The notes under the pieces were generated by a model, which worked only from the letters and a program-made list of their open reading frames with translations, searched no databases and was not told the DNA's origin. Below are positions 25,575 to 34,345 of a DNA stretch of 64,000 bases, one piece after another (position 1 is the stretch's first letter; the number at the start of each line of letters is the position of its first letter). The translations under genes were made by a program, and so were the position numbers. Location: the NCBI RefSeq assembly GCF_902833085.1, contig NZ_CADFEB010000003.1, forward strand, positions 62,001-126,000. Reading direction: 5' to 3'. This DNA comes from Burkholderia ubonensis. Lineage in GTDB: Bacteria > Pseudomonadota > Gammaproteobacteria > Burkholderiales > Burkholderiaceae.

Positions 25575-25696
25575 GGCGCCAGCACGCGGACGATGATCCG
25601 CGCGAGCCGATTGATGTGGCGGGGCGCGGCAAACACGTCGGCGCCGGAAAACAGCACCGGCGCGGCGATGGCGGTCAGGATCTCCGCGGTCCCCAT
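25571..25696 (-). CDS. 41-codon ORF coupled to nifQ
   Basis: Starts MGTAEILTAIAAPVLFSGADV after a GGAGG site 7 nt upstream and ends in a TGA that overlaps the nifQ start codon. The middle is hydrophobic enough for one membrane segment. It resembles no family I know. The ribosome site and overlap argue that it is translated. Confidence 0.45.
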   Translation of the reverse strand: MGTAEILTAIAAPVLFSGADVFAAPRHINRLARIIVRVLAP

Positions 25697-25750
25697 GCTT
25701 CGGCCTCCAGATCGATGCCCGGGCGGTCGCCCGAGCAATAGTGCGGAGCG

Positions 25751-25761
25751 TATATCACGAT
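25751..25761. promoter_or_regulatory. Weak ModE half-site
   Basis: TATATCACGAT matches 10 of 11 positions of a ModE half-site (TATATAnCGAT). The partner half upstream is poor. It lies 55 bp before the 41-codon ORF that leads into nifQ and modE. Confidence 0.3.
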
Positions 25762-25821
25762 GGCGACCCGTGCAAATCCACGGCGCAGGTTCGATGCGCG
25801 GCGGCCGCCATCGCGAGGGCG

Positions 25822-26247
25822 TCACTCGACGCCGACGATCACGCTCGACGCCTTGAAGATCGCGGCGGCGGCCTTGCCGCTGGCGAGCCCGAGACGCTCG
25901 ACGCTGTCGTTGGTCACGATCGCGACGATCTGCGCGCCGCCCGGCGCGGCGATCGCCACTTCCGCATTGACCGCGCCCTTCGTGACGGACGACACCGTGC
26001 CCGCGATGCAGTTGCGGGCCGATACCTTGCTGCTGTCGACGTCGACCATCACGACGACCGACGACGCCTTGACCAGCGCGAATGCCGCTGAGCCGGGGGC
26101 AAGGCCCAGCGACGCGGCGCTGCCGTGCGTGATGACGGCGACGATGTCGAGGCCGTCCTGCGTGCGGAGCGTGATTTCGTCGTTGACTGCGCCGGCCTTG
26201 ACGGCGGCGACCTGTCCGGCGAAGTGATTACGGGCGCTGGTTCGCAT
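25822..26247 (-). CDS. Di-Mop molybdate-binding protein (molbindin)
   Basis: A 141-residue protein made of two tandem Mop/TOBE domains. Repeat one is SARNHFAGQVAAVKAGAVNDEITLRTQDGLDIVAVIT and repeat two SARNCIAGTVSSVTKGAVNAEVAIAAPGGAQIVAIVT, each about 68 residues and each ending KASSVVV/KASSVIV. It binds and stores molybdate in the cytosol. GGAGACTCAC precedes ATG 26247. It is the most upstream gene of the minus-strand Mo group (molbindin, 41-codon ORF, NifQ, ModE). Confidence 0.9.
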   Translation of the reverse strand: MRTSARNHFAGQVAAVKAGAVNDEITLRTQDGLDIVAVITHGSAASLGLAPGSAAFALVKASSVVVMVDVDSSKVSARNCIAGTVSSVTKGAVNAEVAIAAPGGAQIVAIVTNDSVERLGLASGKAAAAIFKASSVIVGVE

Positions 26248-26414
26248 GTGAGTCTCCGGAATGGGGGTCGCTGCCCGGCGGGCAGCAAAGGATGGAAGGG
26301 ATGCGCCGGACAGTTTACCGCCGACGCGAACGGCCGGCGACATCCGGTCGCTATGGTGCGGATCACGCATCCGTGTGGCCGCGATGGCCCGGCCGCCGTG
26401 ACGCGACGTGGGAG

Positions 26415-27914
26415 TCATTCCTGCGTCGCCGGTTTGGCCGACGCGCTTGCGGCCGGCCGTACGGCGCCTTGCGCGGCCGGCGCCGCGTCCGCTTCCCAGC
26501 CGCCGCCGAGCGCGAGGAACAGCCGAACCTGATCGGCCGCGACCTGCCCTTCGGCCGCCGCGACCTGCGCGCGCACGCTCGTCAGCGTGCGGGTCGCGTC
26601 GAGATCGGAGATGAACGACTCGCGGCCGGCCAGGTACAGCCGGTGCGTTTCGTCGGCTGAGCTTCGCGCCGATTCAAACGCCGTCAGCAACGCATCCGCG
26701 CGCTGCGTATCGGCCGCGTAGGTCGCGAGGCTCGATTGCGTTTCGCGCAGCGCGTTCAGTACGACGCCGTCGAAATGCGCGAGCGCGCCGGCGCTCGCCG
26801 CTTCGGCGTCGCGCACGCGCGCGCGCTGGCCGTTGACCGGGAAGGTCCAGCTGATCAGCGGTCCGAACGCCCAGCGATTGGTGACCGGCGAGAACAGGTC
26901 GCCGGCGAGGCCGGTCGTGCCGGCCGTCGCGCCGATGCTGATCGACGGATACAGCGCGCCGATCGCGACGCCGATCCGCGCGGTGGCGGCGGCAAGCTGC
27001 CGCTCGGCCTCGCGGATGTCCGGCCGGCGCCGCAGCAGCGCGGCGCCGTCGCCGACCGGAATCGGCTGGCGCAGCTTCGGCACGCGTTCGCACGTGCCCA
27101 CCGCCTTCGGCAGGTCGGCCGGCGCACGCGCGAGCAGCGCGGCGAGCTGATACTGCGCGACCTTGCGGCGTCCCTCGAAGCGCGGGATGTCCGCGGCGAG
27201 CGTGCGCACCTGCGTCACGCCGCGCGTCACATCGGTCTGGTTGCCGCGTCCCGCGTCGCGCAAGCGCTGCGACAGCGCGACCCGCTGCCTCTGCAGCGCG
27301 AGCGACTGCTTCGCGACCGCGAGCTCGTCACCGGCCGAGCATGCTTCGACGTACGCGCGCACGACGTCCGCGACGACCGTGATGCGCGCGAGATCGCCGG
27401 CCGCCTCGACGGCTTCGCTGTCCGCGCGCGCGGCTTCGACGCCGCGCCGCAGCTTGCCGAACAGGTCGATCTCGTACGACACGCTGATGCCGAGCGAGCC
27501 TTCGTTCACGACCGGCAGCTTCTTGTCGAGCAGGAACTGCTCGGCCGATTCCTGCGCGCGCTGCACGCCGGCCTCCGCGCTGCCGGAAAACCCGCCCTGC
27601 GCGTTGGCGACGTCCAGCGCCGCGCGCGAGCGCGCGAGGTTCGCGGCCGCGACGCGCAGGTCGGTGTTCGACTTCAGCGCATCCCGGACGAGCCCGTTCA
27701 GCACGGGGTCGTCGTAGAGCTGCCACCAGTTGCCGGGCAGCGCGTCGTGCGACACGAGCGTGCCGCCCGCGCCGTCGAGCGCCCCGTTCGCGAGGGGCGC
27801 GTTGACGTACGCCTGCTGCGGCAGGTGGTAGTCGGGGCCGACGGACTTGCACGCGCCGAGTGTGAACGCGAGCGGCGCGAGCGCCGCCGCGAGATGGAGG
27901 CCGCGCTGCTTCAT
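26415..27914 (-). CDS. Outer-membrane efflux lipoprotein (NodT/OprM-type)
   Basis: A 499-residue TolC-like outer-membrane factor. It starts with a lipoprotein signal (lipobox LGAC, Cys22), followed by KSVGPDYHLPQ. Two OEP repeats are visible, with DALKSNTDLRVAAANLARSRAALDVANA and LRRRPDIREAERQLAAATARIGVAIGALYPSISI. It is the last gene of the four-gene operon; its ATG overlaps the stop of the HlyD gene by 4 nt. It forms the outer exit duct for the FUSC pump. Confidence 0.9.
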   Translation of the reverse strand: MKQRGLHLAAALAPLAFTLGACKSVGPDYHLPQQAYVNAPLANGALDGAGGTLVSHDALPGNWWQLYDDPVLNGLVRDALKSNTDLRVAAANLARSRAALDVANAQGGFSGSAEAGVQRAQESAEQFLLDKKLPVVNEGSLGISVSYEIDLFGKLRRGVEAARADSEAVEAAGDLARITVVADVVRAYVEACSAGDELAVAKQSLALQRQRVALSQRLRDAGRGNQTDVTRGVTQVRTLAADIPRFEGRRKVAQYQLAALLARAPADLPKAVGTCERVPKLRQPIPVGDGAALLRRRPDIREAERQLAAATARIGVAIGALYPSISIGATAGTTGLAGDLFSPVTNRWAFGPLISWTFPVNGQRARVRDAEAASAGALAHFDGVVLNALRETQSSLATYAADTQRADALLTAFESARSSADETHRLYLAGRESFISDLDATRTLTSVRAQVAAAEGQVAADQVRLFLALGGGWEADAAPAAQGAVRPAASASAKPATQE

Positions 27915-28867
27915 TGCGATGCCCCCGCCGCGCGGGCGGCCGCGCCGGACGCCGATTGCGCGCCGGCCGCGCCCGGCTTCGCGTTGCCGTCGCGGCGCGG
28001 GTCCGCCGTGCGCACCGACACGGTCGCGGTGCGGCCCGCGATCATCCGGAAATCGTCCGGCACGTCGTCGAGCGCGACGCGCACCGGCACGCGCTGCGCG
28101 AGCCGCACCCAGCTGAATGCCGGGTTCACGTTCGGCAGCAGGTTCGCGCTTTGCGTGCGGTCGCGATCCTCGATCGCCGCGACGATGCTCTGCACATGGC
28201 CGCGCAACGGATGCGGCTCGCCCATCACCGTGATGTCGACGGCCTGGCCGATATGGATGCCGCGCAGCTTGGTTTCCTCGAAGTAGCCGTCGACGCGGAA
28301 CGAGTGCTGATCGACGACCGACAGCACCGCGCGCCCGGCCGGCACGTATTCGCCGACGCGCGGCGCGCGGTCGTTCAGGTAGCCGTCGACCGGGCTCGCG
28401 ATCGTCGTGCGCTGCAGGTTCAGGCGCGCGGTGTCGAGCGACACCTGCGCATCCTCAACGGCGGCCTCGCCCTGCTCGACGCGGGTGCGGCTTTCCTCGA
28501 CCTGCTCGCTGGCGACGAGGTTGCCGAGCTTCAGGTTGCGCGCGTATTCGCGCTTCGCCTGCGCGAGCGTCGCGCGGCGCTGGTCGAGCGTCGCCCGCGC
28601 GAGGCGTTCGGCCAGCGCATAGCGTGCCTGGTCGATCACGAACAGCACCTGGCCGCGCTTGACCGGCTGGTTGTCGACGACCTGCACCGACGTGATGAGG
28701 CCGGACACGTCGGGCGCGACCTGGATCACGTCGGCGCGCACGTGGCCGTCGCGCGTCCACGGCGAGAACATGTAGTAGTTGACGATCCGCCACAGCACGA
28801 GGGCGGCCACGACGACGACGATCAGCGTCAGCAGGATCTGTGCTGCGGAGAACCAGGTTTTTTTCAC
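27911..28867 (-). CDS. HlyD-type membrane fusion protein (AaeA/EmrA-like)
   Basis: A 318-residue periplasmic adaptor. One N-terminal membrane helix (ILLTLIVVVVAALVLWRIV) is followed by a barrel-sandwich/lipoyl half (VRADVIQVAPDVSGLITSVQV, VKRGQVLFVIDQARYALA), a hairpin helix, the second lipoyl half (TTIASPVDGYLNDRAPRVGEYVPAG) and an exposed HlyD barrel. It bridges the FUSC pump and the outer-membrane factor. The start is 1 nt after the DUF1656 stop. Confidence 0.9.
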   Translation of the reverse strand: MKKTWFSAAQILLTLIVVVVAALVLWRIVNYYMFSPWTRDGHVRADVIQVAPDVSGLITSVQVVDNQPVKRGQVLFVIDQARYALAERLARATLDQRRATLAQAKREYARNLKLGNLVASEQVEESRTRVEQGEAAVEDAQVSLDTARLNLQRTTIASPVDGYLNDRAPRVGEYVPAGRAVLSVVDQHSFRVDGYFEETKLRGIHIGQAVDITVMGEPHPLRGHVQSIVAAIEDRDRTQSANLLPNVNPAFSWVRLAQRVPVRVALDDVPDDFRMIAGRTATVSVRTADPRRDGNAKPGAAGAQSASGAAARAAGASQ

Positions 28868-28868
28868 G

Positions 28869-29081
28869 TTAGGTAGCCACGAGATGGTGGGACACGATCA
28901 CGACGGCGGCGAGCACGAACACGTAGATGCCGAGATCGAAGATCGAACGGTGCCAGACGAGGCGATAGAAGCCGACGCGCGCGAGCCCGGCGCGGATCAC
29001 GACGTTGATCAGGTACGCGATCAGCATCAGCACGAGCGGGGCCGGCACGAAGACGCCGAAGATGTCGATTTCGCCGATCAT
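28869..29081 (-). CDS. DUF1656 (AaeX-like) small membrane protein
   Basis: A 70-residue inner-membrane protein with two helices. It starts MIGEIDIFGVFVPAPLVLML, and FYRLVWHRSIFDLGIYVFVL follows. This is the DUF1656/AaeX signature, always found beside FUSC-HlyD pump genes. The start at 29081 follows the FUSC stop by 34 nt. Confidence 0.87.
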   Translation of the reverse strand: MIGEIDIFGVFVPAPLVLMLIAYLINVVIRAGLARVGFYRLVWHRSIFDLGIYVFVLAAVVIVSHHLVAT

Positions 29082-29115
29082 GGTCGCGATGGCCGTTGCG
29101 TTGAAGGGAAACAGG

Positions 29116-31239
29116 TCATGGCTGCGCTGCTCCGGACGCCTGGGGCGCCTGCCCCGCCGCCGAGGGATACAGCGACAGCCGCAGGCCGACGAGCGCATGC
29201 AGCGTGTCGCGCAGCCGGCGATGCACGAGCGGTGCGGCCCGCGGCGCGGCCGTGTCGCCCGCCGCTGCGCCCGCCGGCAGCGTGCGGTCGGCCACGCGGC
29301 GCAGCGCGTCGTCGATCGTCGCGAGCAGCGCGGGCGGCGCCGGCTGGCGCGCGTTCGCTTCGGCGCAGCGCGTGAAGTGCGCGGTGACGCCGGCCAGCAC
29401 GCGGTCGATCGCGTCGGGCACGTCGCCGTCGAGCTTGCGGCGCGAGCGGCGCAGGTCGAGCGCGTTCAGCGCGATGCGCAGGTCGCGGAAGCTTTCGATC
29501 GACGGGTGCCGATGGTCGTCGGACGCGCCGAGGCGCGGCAGCAGCTGCGTCACGCGGTCGAGCATCCGCGACGCGTGGTTGCGCTGGTCGTCGAGCGGCT
29601 GCGTCGACGCGGACCGCGCGACGTCCTCCCAGCCCGAGCGCAACAGCCGCCGCACGGCGAGTTCCGCGCCGAACGGCCGGGTCGCGCGGGTCCAGACGAA
29701 CGCGAACAGCAGCCCGGCGACGCCCGCGAGGTTGCTGTTCAGGAACACGAAGAAATCGGCTTCGTAGGCGCTCTGGATGCTGATGAAGGTCGCCGTGTTG
29801 ACCGCGACGAGCATCGTCACCATATTGAACTGCGGGCGCGGCAGCAGCGTGCCGACCAGGATGAAGGGGCCGGCGAACATCAGCACGAGCATCGCGAAGT
29901 CGTGCACGTGCGGCAGCACGACGAACAGGTACAGGCCGGCGATCACGACGCTCGCGCAGGTCGCGAGGAAGAACCGGAACACCATCGGCGCCGGCTCGTC
30001 GAGCGCCGCGAAGAAGCTGCACGACACGGCGACGAGCGTGACGGCGGCTGCGCCGTCTTGCCAGCCGGAGCTGATCCACAGCGCGCACGCGACGACGATC
30101 GCGCCGACCGCCGTGAGCGTCGAGAACAGCATCATCCCGCGATCGAAGTAGCGCTCGGTGCCGCCGAGCCGCCAGTGCCGGTAGCGCGGCTGCCAGACGC
30201 CCGACTCGTGCGCGATCAGCGCGCGCAGCGAGCGGCAGTCCTGCCATACGTCGATCACCTGGCGCAGCCGCCACAGCGCGTTCGACAGCAGCGCGCCGTC
30301 CCAGGTCGCGAGCGCGCTGTCCGGCGGCTGCAGCGCGGCGATGCGCTCGCGCAGCCGGTCCGCGACCGGATCGTCGACGCTGCCGGCGCTGTCGCCCCGG
30401 ATCGACGGCAGCGGCGCATCGAACCATCTGGCCGCGTCGGCCAGCAGCGCGTCGAGCCCGGGCGGGCGCAGGTGCAGGTCGCGCATCAGCGCGATCAGCG
30501 GATCGGCGAGCGACGAGGTCAGCGGCAGGAACAGCTGCATCCGGCCGCTCAATGCCTGCGCGCGCGACAAGATGCGCGGATGCGCGTGGTCGTAGCTCAG
30601 CTGGCTCAGCAGGAATTCGAGCCCCGTGATCGTCGCCGCGAGACGCTGCCGGCACGCGGACAGCGCCTTGCCGGCGATGTGCCCGGACAGCGTCTCGCGC
30701 CCGTAGAACGCGGCATCCTTGAACCATGCGTCCGTGCGCTCGATCAGCGTCGGCGCGAGCCGGCTCGGAAAGATCGTGCTGCCGACCACGCTCGCGCAGA
30801 CGATGCCGAGCACGATCTCCTCGGTGCGCGCGATCGCGACGTCGAACACCGTGGTGGGGTCGGTCACGGTCGGCAGCGCGATCAGCGGCATCGAATAGCC
30901 GGCGAGCATGAACACGTAGCTGCGCGCGGTGCGGTCGGAAATCGCGAGGTAGAGCAGCGTGCCGCACCACGCGCCGACGATCAGGCTGAACAGGTACGGC
31001 GTCTCGACGAACGGCGGCACGAAGAAGATCGCGGCCGCGGCGCCGAGCGCGGTGCCGAGCGCGCGGTACAGCGCCTTCGAGCGCGTCGCGCCGACGAACG
31101 GGTTCGACACGATGTAGACGCTCGCCATCGCCCAGTACGGGCGCGGCAGCTGGAAGAACAGGCCGAGGTACAGCGCCAGCATCGACGCCGCGAACGTCTT
31201 GGTCGAGAACAGCCAGTCGCGAACGCTCGGATATGTCAT
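29116..31239 (-). CDS. FUSC-family inner-membrane efflux pump (AaeB/fusaric acid type)
   Basis: A 707-residue inner-membrane transporter. Two blocks of about six helices are visible, the first at residues 15-155 (MLALYLGLFFQLPRPYWAMASVYIV, AIFFVPPFVETPYLFSLIVGA), the second in the middle (LTAVGAIVVACALWISSGWQDGAA, VFRFFLATCASVVIAGLYLFV). Between and after them are soluble helical regions. The family exports fusaric acid or aromatic carboxylic acids. ATG 31239 was chosen because MTYPSVRDWLFSTKTFA is the standard N-terminus. It heads the operon FUSC-DUF1656-HlyD-OMF. No regulator is adjacent. Confidence 0.9.
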   Translation of the reverse strand: MTYPSVRDWLFSTKTFAASMLALYLGLFFQLPRPYWAMASVYIVSNPFVGATRSKALYRALGTALGAAAAIFFVPPFVETPYLFSLIVGAWCGTLLYLAISDRTARSYVFMLAGYSMPLIALPTVTDPTTVFDVAIARTEEIVLGIVCASVVGSTIFPSRLAPTLIERTDAWFKDAAFYGRETLSGHIAGKALSACRQRLAATITGLEFLLSQLSYDHAHPRILSRAQALSGRMQLFLPLTSSLADPLIALMRDLHLRPPGLDALLADAARWFDAPLPSIRGDSAGSVDDPVADRLRERIAALQPPDSALATWDGALLSNALWRLRQVIDVWQDCRSLRALIAHESGVWQPRYRHWRLGGTERYFDRGMMLFSTLTAVGAIVVACALWISSGWQDGAAAVTLVAVSCSFFAALDEPAPMVFRFFLATCASVVIAGLYLFVVLPHVHDFAMLVLMFAGPFILVGTLLPRPQFNMVTMLVAVNTATFISIQSAYEADFFVFLNSNLAGVAGLLFAFVWTRATRPFGAELAVRRLLRSGWEDVARSASTQPLDDQRNHASRMLDRVTQLLPRLGASDDHRHPSIESFRDLRIALNALDLRRSRRKLDGDVPDAIDRVLAGVTAHFTRCAEANARQPAPPALLATIDDALRRVADRTLPAGAAAGDTAAPRAAPLVHRRLRDTLHALVGLRLSLYPSAAGQAPQASGAAQP

Positions 31240-31445
31240 GGCGCGAGATCGGGCGGCGGGGCGTGGCGCGATGCGGTGGCATCGGAGGCGTTGTACGCGT
31301 CCGGCACGCCGCCGCTCGTCCGGCGCCATGTGCGGGCGGCGAGCACGGGCTTGCTGCTGACGGCGAGACGGAGATCGCGCAGATTGGTCATGGCCGGGAT
31401 GCTGGTGGCAAGCAGATTCGATAGCAAACTATCGGTTTGGGTCAT
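31236..31445 (-). CDS. Possible 69-codon leader ORF overlapping the FUSC start
   Basis: MTQTDSLLSNLLATSIPA..., whose TGA overlaps the FUSC ATG. No good ribosome site precedes it, the product is of low complexity at its end (SRHAPPPDLAP), and I know no homologue. The stop-start overlap is the only argument for it. Confidence 0.25.
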   Translation of the reverse strand: MTQTDSLLSNLLATSIPAMTNLRDLRLAVSSKPVLAARTWRRTSGGVPDAYNASDATASRHAPPPDLAP

Positions 31446-31599
31446 GAGTACGCCGGGCGGGCGCGGGCCTGCAAACGGCAATGTAGGGTGGGAATCGGGA
31501 AATGGTCAAGGCGCCCGTCGAGCGCCGGCCGCACGGACAGCCGGATATTCGTCTGACGTAATGGATGGGTGAGCGGCGCCGGGCCGCTCGACCATTGGG
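31446..31599. other. Promoter region of the FUSC operon
   Basis: About 150 bp between the possible leader ORF and the end of the small lipoprotein gene. I saw no certain operator. Confidence 0.35.
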
Positions 31600-31896
31600 T
31601 CAGAAGCCGCTTCTTATCGCGCGCAGGAAGTCGCCGGAGGATTCGTGCGTGTTCACGGCGTTGATGATGTCGGTGAGGAACCAGGGCAGAATCAACTGCG
31701 TATCGGGATCGCTGACGCCGACGCTGAGCACCGGCGGTTTTGACGTGGCGTCAGTGCGCGTCGCGCAGGGGGCGGCGCGCGACGCGCAGGTGTGCGCCAC
31801 CGGCGGGGTCTGCCGGGCGATCGGCCTGGTGGCGGGCACCGATGAGCAGCCGGCAACGAGCACGACCAGGGCAATGGTGGAGCGAAGAAGCTTCAT
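31600..31896 (-). CDS. Small lipoprotein, unknown function
   Basis: A 98-residue protein with a lipoprotein signal peptide (MKLLRSTIALVVLVAGC, lipobox VAGC, Cys17). The mature part is short, with two Cys (HTCASRAAPCATR) and a C-terminal LPWFLTDIINAVN. No family is recognised. It follows the TPR gene on the same strand after 73 bp, so the two may be co-transcribed. Confidence 0.7.
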   Translation of the reverse strand: MKLLRSTIALVVLVAGCSSVPATRPIARQTPPVAHTCASRAAPCATRTDATSKPPVLSVGVSDPDTQLILPWFLTDIINAVNTHESSGDFLRAIRSGF

Positions 31897-31969
31897 GGGA
31901 TGCGTTCCATTACGTTGGTTCGACAAAATGACCGGTGACGAGTTCGTCGCTGCATGATTGCCCCGCGAT

Positions 31970-33712
31970 CTATTGCGCCCGCGTCGAGTCGGTCAGTGCG
32001 TCGGCCTCGCGCTTCATTTCGTCGGCTTCGGCCGAACGTCCGGTTTGGCGGAGCAGTGTGCCCAGATTCTGCAAGGTGCGAGCTTGATCCTGCCGCCAGG
32101 TCAGCGGATCGCCGTATGCGAGCTTGCGGTACAGATCCAGCGCACGGCGCCACGCGTCTTCCGCTTCGCGCGGCTTGCCGGTGCGGCTGTAGAGCACGCC
32201 CAGATTGTTCAGTATTCTCGCCTCGTCGGGCTGGTACTCGGCAGGCGCATCGTGCGAGAGCGCGTGAACGATCTGCAGTGCCTGCCGATACGCCTGCAGT
32301 GCGTTGGCCGGCCGCCGTTCAATGCGGTACAGCACGCCCAGATTGCCCAGCGTACGCGCCAGGTCGGGCTGGTAAAGCGCGGGGCTTTCGCGGGCGAGCT
32401 GCCGGCGGATCGTCAGCGCTTCCCGGTAGGCACGTTCCGCTTCCGGCAGCCGCTCGTTTGCGACATAGAAGTTGCCGAGGTTGTTCAGCGTGCGCGCAAG
32501 CGCCGGCCGCCACGCGGCTGGATTGTCATGTGCGAGTGCGCGCTGGATGCCGAGCGCTTCGCGATAGGCGAGTTCTGCGTCATGCATGCGCTGAGTCGCA
32601 CCGTAGAGGATGCCGAGATCGTTGAGCGTCGTCGCGATCGCGGGCCGGTACATGGCCGGGTCCTGTCGGGCCAGCGCGCGGTCGAGGGCGAGGGCTTCGC
32701 GCCACGCGTCCGCCGCTTCCCGCAGGCGCTGCGTGTCGCGGTACAACGTTGCAAGGTTGTCGAAGGTTTGCGCCAGGGCGGGATCGTAGGCCGAAGCGTT
32801 GACGCGTTTGAGCGCCCAGTAGATTTCGAGCGCGTGCAGCCATGCGGCTTCGGCTTCGTTTTTCTGCTGCTGCATCACATACAGACTGCCGAGCTGGCCG
32901 AGCGTACGCGCGACGGCGGGTTGCCACGCGGCAGGCTTCTGCTGCGCAAGCGCGCGATACTGGATCAGCAGCGCACGATATACCGGCTCCGCACGCTCGG
33001 GCTCGTGCTGCACGAGCAGTGTGTCGGCGTAGGCGGTGGCGATGGTCGCATCATCGGGCTGCAGTGCATGGGCTTTCTCCAGGTACGGCAGCGCGTTCCA
33101 TGGCATGAAGCGAAGCAGTTCAATGCTGGCCGCTTCATAGCTGCGCGCCGCGGACAGCTGGGCGGTGCCGGGTACTTTGGCCGCGAGCTGTGTGGTCAGC
33201 GCAGACGCGGCATTCAGGTCGAGGCGCTTCGCTGCCGCGTCGAGTTGCAGTTCGGCGGGGTCCGCGCTGCGCGTGATCGACAACCTGCGCAGCAGATCGC
33301 CATAGCGTGTGTTCCATTTCGACGCTTCGGCCGCAGGGTCGATATCGGCGCGGGTCCTGATCTGCGATGCGAGGCTTTCGAGGAGGGTTTCGAGGTTGAC
33401 GAACGCGGCGTCGTCGGTCGGTTCGCCGTGGCCTGACCGGGAGAAGACCGCGTACAGCATCACGTTGGCCGCTTTCGCCAGCGCAACCCGTTGCTCGGCG
33501 GAGAGTCCGTCGCTCTGCACCGCGCGGTTCAGGCGTTCGGTGACGCCGGCGAGCGCAGGTGCGGAGACAGTGCAGCGGTTCCGCACTTCGAGTCCATGCG
33601 TGACGTCGACTTCGGAGAACGACGGCAAACAGGCTCCAGCCACCCCCGCAGCGGCACATGCCGTGGACAGCGCGGCCATCGCGATGCCGGACAGCGTCTT
33701 GCCAGCACTCAT
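31970..33712 (-). CDS. Exported TPR (kinesin-light-chain-like) repeat protein
   Basis: A 580-residue protein. It starts with a signal peptide (MSAGKTLSGIAMAALSTACAAAGVAGA). After a helical N-domain, about seven consecutive repeats of roughly 46 residues follow (about 250-570), each of the form PAxxxPxxAxTLxNLGxLYxxxxRxxEAExAYREAL. These are tetratricopeptide repeats of the kinesin-light-chain spacing and make a scaffold for protein binding. The partner could be the small lipoprotein downstream. Location is periplasm or cell surface. Confidence 0.85.
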   Translation of the reverse strand: MSAGKTLSGIAMAALSTACAAAGVAGACLPSFSEVDVTHGLEVRNRCTVSAPALAGVTERLNRAVQSDGLSAEQRVALAKAANVMLYAVFSRSGHGEPTDDAAFVNLETLLESLASQIRTRADIDPAAEASKWNTRYGDLLRRLSITRSADPAELQLDAAAKRLDLNAASALTTQLAAKVPGTAQLSAARSYEAASIELLRFMPWNALPYLEKAHALQPDDATIATAYADTLLVQHEPERAEPVYRALLIQYRALAQQKPAAWQPAVARTLGQLGSLYVMQQQKNEAEAAWLHALEIYWALKRVNASAYDPALAQTFDNLATLYRDTQRLREAADAWREALALDRALARQDPAMYRPAIATTLNDLGILYGATQRMHDAELAYREALGIQRALAHDNPAAWRPALARTLNNLGNFYVANERLPEAERAYREALTIRRQLARESPALYQPDLARTLGNLGVLYRIERRPANALQAYRQALQIVHALSHDAPAEYQPDEARILNNLGVLYSRTGKPREAEDAWRRALDLYRKLAYGDPLTWRQDQARTLQNLGTLLRQTGRSAEADEMKREADALTDSTRAQ

Positions 33713-33850
33713 TTCCAGTCAGGTCCGCAGGATCACCGGGACAGCGTTGCGCGGCGCATCGCTTCGCCCGGAGAGCTGCGATGCGACCATGTGTATTGAT
33801 TCTAGTGAATACCGGCCCCCGGTGGCACGGCACGTCGATCGACTGCCGCC

Positions 33851-34345
33851 TTAAAGCTCGAGCGCCATGAATCGCGTGCCTTCGACCGGGTTCTCGTAGA
33901 ACGGCGCGATTTCCGCGAACCCCAATCGCTCGTACAGGCGCTGGGCGAAACGGGTTTGCGCAACGGCGTCGAGAACCAGCGAGGAGAACCCCAGGCCTTT
34001 CGCGCGCGCGACCACCGACGTGACGAGCTTTTCGCCGAGCGACAAGCCTCGCCATGCGTCGCGGACATAGAGCCGCTTGAGTTCCGCGATTTCGCTGGAA
34101 TGGCGCAGCAGCCCCGCGCAACCGGCGATCTCGCGATCGACCTCCGCGACGAAGAACATGCCGGACGGCAGCGTATAGATTCGCTCGAACGCGTCCATCT
34201 CGGCATCGAAGCCGCGGTAGGACAGGTCCATGTCGAGCCAGCGAACGTATTCGCGGATCACGGCAACGAGCGCGACGGTATCCGCGGGGAACGCGGCTTC
34301 GCGGATGACGGGCATGTGCGTCGGCATCGCGGCAGTCAGGTCCAC
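33851..34345 (-). CDS. GNAT-family N-acetyltransferase
   Basis: A 164-residue acetyltransferase. The core reads MFFVAEVDREIAGCAGLLRHSSEIAELKRLYVRDAWRGLSLGEKLV, with the acetyl-CoA loop (RDAWRGLSLGEKL), and QTRFAQRLYERLGFAEIAPFYENPVEG near the C-terminus. The acceptor substrate is unknown. Its start overlaps the end of the cupin gene by 10 nt, so the two are translated from one mRNA. Confidence 0.9.
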   Translation of the reverse strand: MDLTAAMPTHMPVIREAAFPADTVALVAVIREYVRWLDMDLSYRGFDAEMDAFERIYTLPSGMFFVAEVDREIAGCAGLLRHSSEIAELKRLYVRDAWRGLSLGEKLVTSVVARAKGLGFSSLVLDAVAQTRFAQRLYERLGFAEIAPFYENPVEGTRFMALEL

